Below, one piece after another: positions 60,260 through 64,000 of a stretch of DNA of 64,000 bases (positions are counted from its first letter, which is position 1; every line of letters begins with the position of its first letter). The translations under genes were made by a program, and so were the position numbers. This DNA comes from Stackebrandtia nassauensis DSM 44728 (lineage in GTDB: Bacteria > Actinomycetota > Actinomycetes > Mycobacteriales > Micromonosporaceae). Where the stretch lies: assembly GCF_000024545.1 (NCBI RefSeq), contig NC_013947.1, forward strand, positions 248,001 through 312,000, in the 5' to 3' direction. Under the pieces are notes generated by a model. The model searched no databases. It saw nothing but the letters and a program-made list of their open reading frames with translations, and had not been told where the DNA came from.

Positions 60260-62518
60260 TCAGCCGCGGCCGGTCGGGGGTTTGCGGGCACCGGCCCGGA
60301 ACTGCTTGGGCCAGGTGACCGGGAACTCCTGCTCCGCCGCCGCGTGCAGCGTCCAGTGTGGGTCGTACAGGTGCACCCGGCCCAGGGCGCACAGGTCGGC
60401 GCGTCCGGCCAGGATGATCGAGTTCGCGTCGTCGGCCGAGGAGATCGCGCCGACCGCGATCACCGCCAGCCGTGGGAACTCGGCGCGCAGCGCGTGCCGG
60501 ATCCGGTCCGCGTACGGGGTTTGGTACGACCGCCCGTAGGCCGGTTTCTCCTCCACGACCACCTGGCCGGTGGACACGTCGATGCCGTCGACCCCGGCGG
60601 CCGCGAAGGCGCGGGCGATCTCCACCGAGTCCGCGCCGGTGATGCCGTCCTCGCACCAGTCGGTCGCCGAGATCCTCACCGTCAGCGCACCGTCCCAGAC
60701 CTCGCGGATCGCCGCCAGCACCTCGAGCGGGAACCGCAGCCGGTTGGCGAGGTCGCCGCCGTATTCGTCGGTGCGTCGGTTCGTCAACGGGGAGATGAAG
60801 CCGGACAACAGGTAGCCGTGGGCGCAGTGCAGTTCGAGCAGGTCGAAACCGGCCTCGCGGGCGCGGCGCGCCGAGTCGGCGAACTGGTCGCGGATCTCGG
60901 CCAGCTGCTCGCGGGTGAGCTCGCCGGGGGTCTGGCTGTCGGGACGGTACGGCAGCGGGGAGGCCGCCACCAGCGGCCAGTTGCCCTCCGGCAGCGGCTC
61001 GTCGATCCCGTCCCACATCAGCTTCGTGGAGCCCTTGCGGCCCGAGTGACCCAGCTGCACGCCGATCCGCGCGTCGGAGTTGGCGTGCACGAATTCGACG
61101 ATCCGCTTCCACGCCCGCTGTTGTTCGTCGTCGTAGAGTCCCGCGCAACCGGGGGTGATGCGGCCGGACTCCGACACGCACACCATCTCGGTCATGACCA
61201 GTCCCGCGCCGCCCAATGCCTTGGAGCCCAGGTGAACCAGGTGGAAGTCGCCGGGCACGCCGTCGTCGGAGGAGTACATGTCCATCGGGGATACGATGAC
61301 GCGGTTCTTCAACGTCAACGGGCCCAGCCGGAACGGCTGGAACATCGGCGGCCGGGGGGTCGCCGGTTCGGGCATCGCGCCGCGCGCGACCTCGTCGGCG
61401 GCGAACCACGCGTCCAGTTCCGCGATGTAGCGGGGGTCGCGCAGCCGCAGGTTGTCGTAGGTGATCCGACGGGAACGGGTCAGCAGGTTGAACCCGAACT
61501 GGGTGGGGTGCTGCACCAGGTACTGCTGGAGATCCTCGAACCACTCCAGGCTGGCCTGGGCGGCGCGCTGCGTCGACTCGACCACCGGACGCCGGGTGGT
61601 CTCGAAGGACGCCAGCGCCTCGGCGAGCGTCGGCGCGGAGGTGACGGCGTCGGCGAGCGCGGCGGCGTCCTCCATGGCCAGTTTGGTGCCCGAACCAATC
61701 GAGAAGTGAGCGGTGTGGGCGGCGTCCCCCAGCAGGACGACATTGCCGACGCTCCACGACGAGCAGCGCACGGTCGCGAAGTCGATCCAGTCGGTTCCCT
61801 TGCCGTGCAGGGAATGCCCGTCGAGGCGGTCGGCGAAGACCTCGGTGCAGTCGGCGGCGGTGGGGTTGGCGCGCCGCCACACGTCCTCGCGCATCTCCAC
61901 GATGGCGGTCGAGCCGTCGCCGTAGGGGTAGGCGTGCAGCTGCATCACCCCGTGCGGGGTGGCGCGCACGTCGAAGGTGAACGAGTCGAAGACCTTGCTG
62001 GTGCCCAGCCAGATGTAGCGGTTGTGCCGCACGTCCAGGGTGGGCCGGAAGTGCTCGGCCAGCGCGTTGCGGGTCTGGGAGCGGACGCCGTCGGCGCCGA
62101 CCACAAGGTCGTAGCTGTCGCGCAGTGCGGCGAGCGGCGGCGCTTCGTCGCCATAGTGGACGTTCACGCCGACGTCGAGGCAGCGTTTCGACAGCAGGTT
62201 CAACAGCTCCACCCGGCTCATCGCGGCGAACGCGTGGCCGGTGGAGGTCAGCTTCGTGGTCGGGCCGCCGACGTCGGGGGTGTAATAGGTGTCGATGTCC
62301 TGCCAGGTGACGAAGCGGGACGCCATGTCGGCGTGTATCCGGGGATCCGCCTCGGCGAAGTTGTCGAGCGTCTCGTCGGAGAACACCACCCCGAACCCGT
62401 AGGTCGTACCGGACTCGTTGCGTTCGAAAACGTCCACATGACACTGTGGATCGCGCTGCCGGGCCAGGGCCGCGAAGAACAGCCCACCCGGGCCGCCGCC
62501 GATTACCGCGATACGCAT
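60260..62518 (-). CDS. Bifunctional salicylyl-CoA 5-hydroxylase/old yellow enzyme-type oxidoreductase
   Basis: At 752 residues, a fused protein. Residues 1-370 are an FAD monooxygenase: MRIAVIGGGPGGLFFAALA (GxGxxG), DLVVGADGVRSQTR, VVLLGDAAHTAHFSIGSGTKLAMEDAAALADAV. Residues 390-740 are an old yellow enzyme-like barrel: RFRLGPLTLKNRVIVSPM, HLVHLGSKALGGAGLVMTE, LHCAHGYLLSGFISPLTNRRTDEYGG and VVEEKPAYG. Together they hydroxylate salicylyl-CoA to gentisyl-CoA. ATG 62518 has GGAGG upstream. It is divergent from an SDR. Confidence 0.92.
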   Translation of the reverse strand: MRIAVIGGGPGGLFFAALARQRDPQCHVDVFERNESGTTYGFGVVFSDETLDNFAEADPRIHADMASRFVTWQDIDTYYTPDVGGPTTKLTSTGHAFAAMSRVELLNLLSKRCLDVGVNVHYGDEAPPLAALRDSYDLVVGADGVRSQTRNALAEHFRPTLDVRHNRYIWLGTSKVFDSFTFDVRATPHGVMQLHAYPYGDGSTAIVEMREDVWRRANPTAADCTEVFADRLDGHSLHGKGTDWIDFATVRCSSWSVGNVVLLGDAAHTAHFSIGSGTKLAMEDAAALADAVTSAPTLAEALASFETTRRPVVESTQRAAQASLEWFEDLQQYLVQHPTQFGFNLLTRSRRITYDNLRLRDPRYIAELDAWFAADEVARGAMPEPATPRPPMFQPFRLGPLTLKNRVIVSPMDMYSSDDGVPGDFHLVHLGSKALGGAGLVMTEMVCVSESGRITPGCAGLYDDEQQRAWKRIVEFVHANSDARIGVQLGHSGRKGSTKLMWDGIDEPLPEGNWPLVAASPLPYRPDSQTPGELTREQLAEIRDQFADSARRAREAGFDLLELHCAHGYLLSGFISPLTNRRTDEYGGDLANRLRFPLEVLAAIREVWDGALTVRISATDWCEDGITGADSVEIARAFAAAGVDGIDVSTGQVVVEEKPAYGRSYQTPYADRIRHALRAEFPRLAVIAVGAISSADDANSIILAGRADLCALGRVHLYDPHWTLHAAAEQEFPVTWPKQFRAGARKPPTGRG

Positions 62519-62553
62519 GCACGCACCTCCACGAGTCAATCTATGCTGCTTTC

Positions 62554-63291
62554 ATGACGACCGTCAACACTACGGCCAAGCCCTTCGACGGCAAAACCGT
62601 GGTTGTCACCGGTGGCGCCGGGGGCATCGGCCACGCCGTATCCGAAGCCTTCACCGACGCGGGAGCCCACGTCGTCACCGTCGACCTGACCGGCGCCGAC
62701 CACGACCTCGACGTCACCGACGCCGCCGCGCTCACCCGCGCCATGGCCGACGTCAACGCCCGACACGGCGGCCCCCACGTCCTGGTGGCGCTGGCGGGCG
62801 GCTCGCTGGGCATCCCGCGCGACCTGGACGCGTTCACCGACGAACAGTTCAACAAGGTCCTGGACGTCAACGTCACCGGCACCCTCAACGCCTGCCGGGC
62901 GGCACTGCCGTACCTCAAGCAGGCCAAGGGATCCATCGTCACCTGCACCTCCATCGGCGCCCGCCAGCCCTCCCCGGTCACCGGGGTCGCCTACGCCGCC
63001 GCCAAGGCCGCCATCGGCGGGCTCACCCGCCGCCTGGCCGCCGAGGTCGGCCCCGACGGCGTCCGGGTCAACGCGCTCGCGCCCGGCCTCGTCCTCACAC
63101 CCCGCCTGAGCGGCATGTTCGACGGACTGTCCCAGTCGGATCGCGACTCGGTGACCGAGGCGATCGCGCTGCGCCGCATGCCGGAACTGCGCGAGATCGT
63201 CGACCCGATCCTGTTCCTGGCGGGCGAGGGCGCCGGGTACATCACCGGCGTCACGCTGGACGTCAACGGCGGCCGTTACATGCCGCCGTAG
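62554..63291 (+). CDS. Short-chain dehydrogenase/reductase
   Basis: This 245-residue classical SDR has TVVVTGGAGGIGHAVSEAF (TGxxxGxG), the D-V block VDLTGADHDLDVTDAA, catalytic Ser in CTSIGARQP, YxxxK (AYAAAKAAIGGL) and NALAPGLVLTPR. It is NAD(P)-dependent, substrate unknown; context beside the salicylyl-CoA hydroxylase suggests a role in aromatic degradation. No clear ribosome site precedes ATG 62554. The stop codon is within a terminator hairpin. Confidence 0.92.
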   Translation: MTTVNTTAKPFDGKTVVVTGGAGGIGHAVSEAFTDAGAHVVTVDLTGADHDLDVTDAAALTRAMADVNARHGGPHVLVALAGGSLGIPRDLDAFTDEQFNKVLDVNVTGTLNACRAALPYLKQAKGSIVTCTSIGARQPSPVTGVAYAAAKAAIGGLTRRLAAEVGPDGVRVNALAPGLVLTPRLSGMFDGLSQSDRDSVTEAIALRRMPELREIVDPILFLAGEGAGYITGVTLDVNGGRYMPP

Positions 63292-63301
63292 GCGGCATGT
63301 A
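63277..63301 (+). terminator. Terminator overlapping the SDR stop codon
   Basis: TACATGCCGCC (63277-63287) and GGCGGCATGTA (63291-63301) form a perfect 11-bp stem with a 3-nt loop. The TAG at 63289-63291 lies in the hairpin. Confidence 0.78.
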
Positions 63302-63389
63302 CTGAGCACGGCATGCCGCTGTAACTCGGAGCCGTCGTCTAAAGCCCCGCCAGCATCTCCGGCGTGACCGCTGCCCGGCGGCGACCCGG

Positions 63390-63992
63390 CTAGTGGCGCC
63401 GGAACTCCCGCTCCAGCTGCCGCGCGTACGCCAGCGCGGCCGGAGTGTCGCAGTCGAACCACGGCGGCAGATCGTCGTCCAGCCAGGACACATCGACGAT
63501 GCGCGCCCCACCGAGCAGTTGCCGCACACCCGAACCCGGCGCCGCCCCAGCCAAGCGCTCGGCCAGCACCTGACGCCGCCACACCCCACACAGCCACTGC
63601 CGACGACCATTGTGGTCAACCAGCACGGCACCGTCACTGTCCCCCTTGACCGCCTCACACAAAGCGGCGGTCAACTCCGGCGTCAGGAACGGCATGTCAC
63701 CGGCCAACGCCACCACCAGCGGCACCCCGTCGGGCACATACGCCAACCCGGCGGCCAACGCGTAAGCCGGACCCGAACCCGGCTTGTCCTCGGCGGTGAC
63801 GATGAAATCCCGCGCCACCACCTCGCCGACCACCACCCGCGGGCTCGCCTGCGGCACCGCGTCCAGCACCCGCCGCACCAGCGACCGTCCACCCAAGGTC
63901 AACTCCGGCTTGGGCACCCCACCCATACGGGTGGCCGCACCCCCGGCGAGGATGACGGCGGCGTGCCGATGCGCGGCTACTGGTGTGTTCAT
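63390..63992 (-). CDS. Molybdenum cofactor guanylyltransferase-like (MobA-type) nucleotidyltransferase
   Basis: This 200-residue NTP transferase has AAVILAGGAATRMGGVPKPELTLGGRSL (nucleotide-binding L-x-G-G-x-x-x-R-M-G-x-x-K), GDMPFLTP (metal-binding D) and GGRRQWLCGVWR-like acceptor region (NGRRQWLCGVWRR). MobA attaches GMP to molybdopterin; close homologues fused to MobB or acting on other nucleotides exist. It starts just inside the right edge of the window; upstream context is cut off, so the operon is unknown. Confidence 0.85.
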   Translation of the reverse strand: MNTPVAAHRHAAVILAGGAATRMGGVPKPELTLGGRSLVRRVLDAVPQASPRVVVGEVVARDFIVTAEDKPGSGPAYALAAGLAYVPDGVPLVVALAGDMPFLTPELTAALCEAVKGDSDGAVLVDHNGRRQWLCGVWRRQVLAERLAGAAPGSGVRQLLGGARIVDVSWLDDDLPPWFDCDTPAALAYARQLEREFRRH

Positions 63993-64000
63993 GGCCTCCT

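Noticed and set aside
60230-62557. 775-codon open frame on the + strand opposite the FAD/old yellow enzyme gene
   Set aside because: No domains and no start context; the minus-strand gene is unambiguous.

Overview
The window is high-GC chromosomal DNA of an actinobacterium. The GC content, many GTG and TTG starts, a cobalamin riboswitch, type VII secretion-like substrates, a sortase-type LPxTG protein and a solitary SoxR all point that way. The mixture resembles Glycomycetaceae such as Stackebrandtia or Glycomyces, but that is inference; the species cannot be fixed from the sequence alone. There is one tRNA (Ser, anticodon TGA), no rRNA, no CRISPR array, no integrase and no insertion sequence.

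1-13.9 kb is mostly housekeeping. It holds the 3' end of a membrane protein with a proline-rich tail, a leaderless membrane protein, a DUF885 peptidase-like protein with prephenate dehydrogenase (tyrA), and a solitary GroES-like protein divergent from an AI-2E family transporter. A DinG-type helicase, a DUF47/PiT phosphate transport pair, a cysteine dioxygenase-like gene, an NlpC/P60 cell-wall hydrolase and class II aldolase (fba) follow. 13.9-25.8 kb is accessory: a secreted SgcJ-like protein, tRNA-Ser, an ASCH protein, SoxR, several regulator/target pairs with visible operators (TetR-hydrolase, MarR-isochorismatase-decayed MFS, TetR-membrane protein), and a surface-glycan cluster of two WecG/TagA glycosyltransferases around a CDP-paratose-type epimerase.

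25.8-33.7 kb is the most unusual region. A small EspC-like type VII secretion target is followed by two tandem large proteins, each with a WXG-like N-terminus, an RTX calcium-binding beta-roll and a C-terminal M91-type (NleD-like) zinc metallopeptidase. A LuxR-family LAL regulator lies directly upstream on the same strand, and a pair of direct repeats sits inside its 3' end.

33.8-46.2 kb is envelope and regulation. It contains an LPVTG-anchored protein of the TQXA thioester family that has no cysteine, a secreted trypsin-like protease, a CPBP protease divergent from its TetR across an operator array, an HxlR/NmrA pair, and a lipoprotein. It also has two secreted RTX proteins with duplicated flanks, a cobalamin riboswitch ahead of an acyl-CoA thioesterase and a LysE exporter, a repeat protein, and an MFS/Rrf2 pair with three operator copies. 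46.2-64 kb carries an Fsr-type MFS/AraC pair, a GH16 glucanase and an M24 peptidase. It continues with an aromatic amino-acid segment (Lrp/AsnC, 4-hydroxyphenylpyruvate dioxygenase, HisC-like and second aminotransferases), cyclophilin-rhomboid, a fused salicylyl-CoA 5-hydroxylase/old yellow enzyme, an SDR and a MobA-like nucleotidyltransferase.

Many genes lack a Shine-Dalgarno sequence but have a TANNNT-like box 6-8 nt before the start codon, so leaderless transcription looks common.
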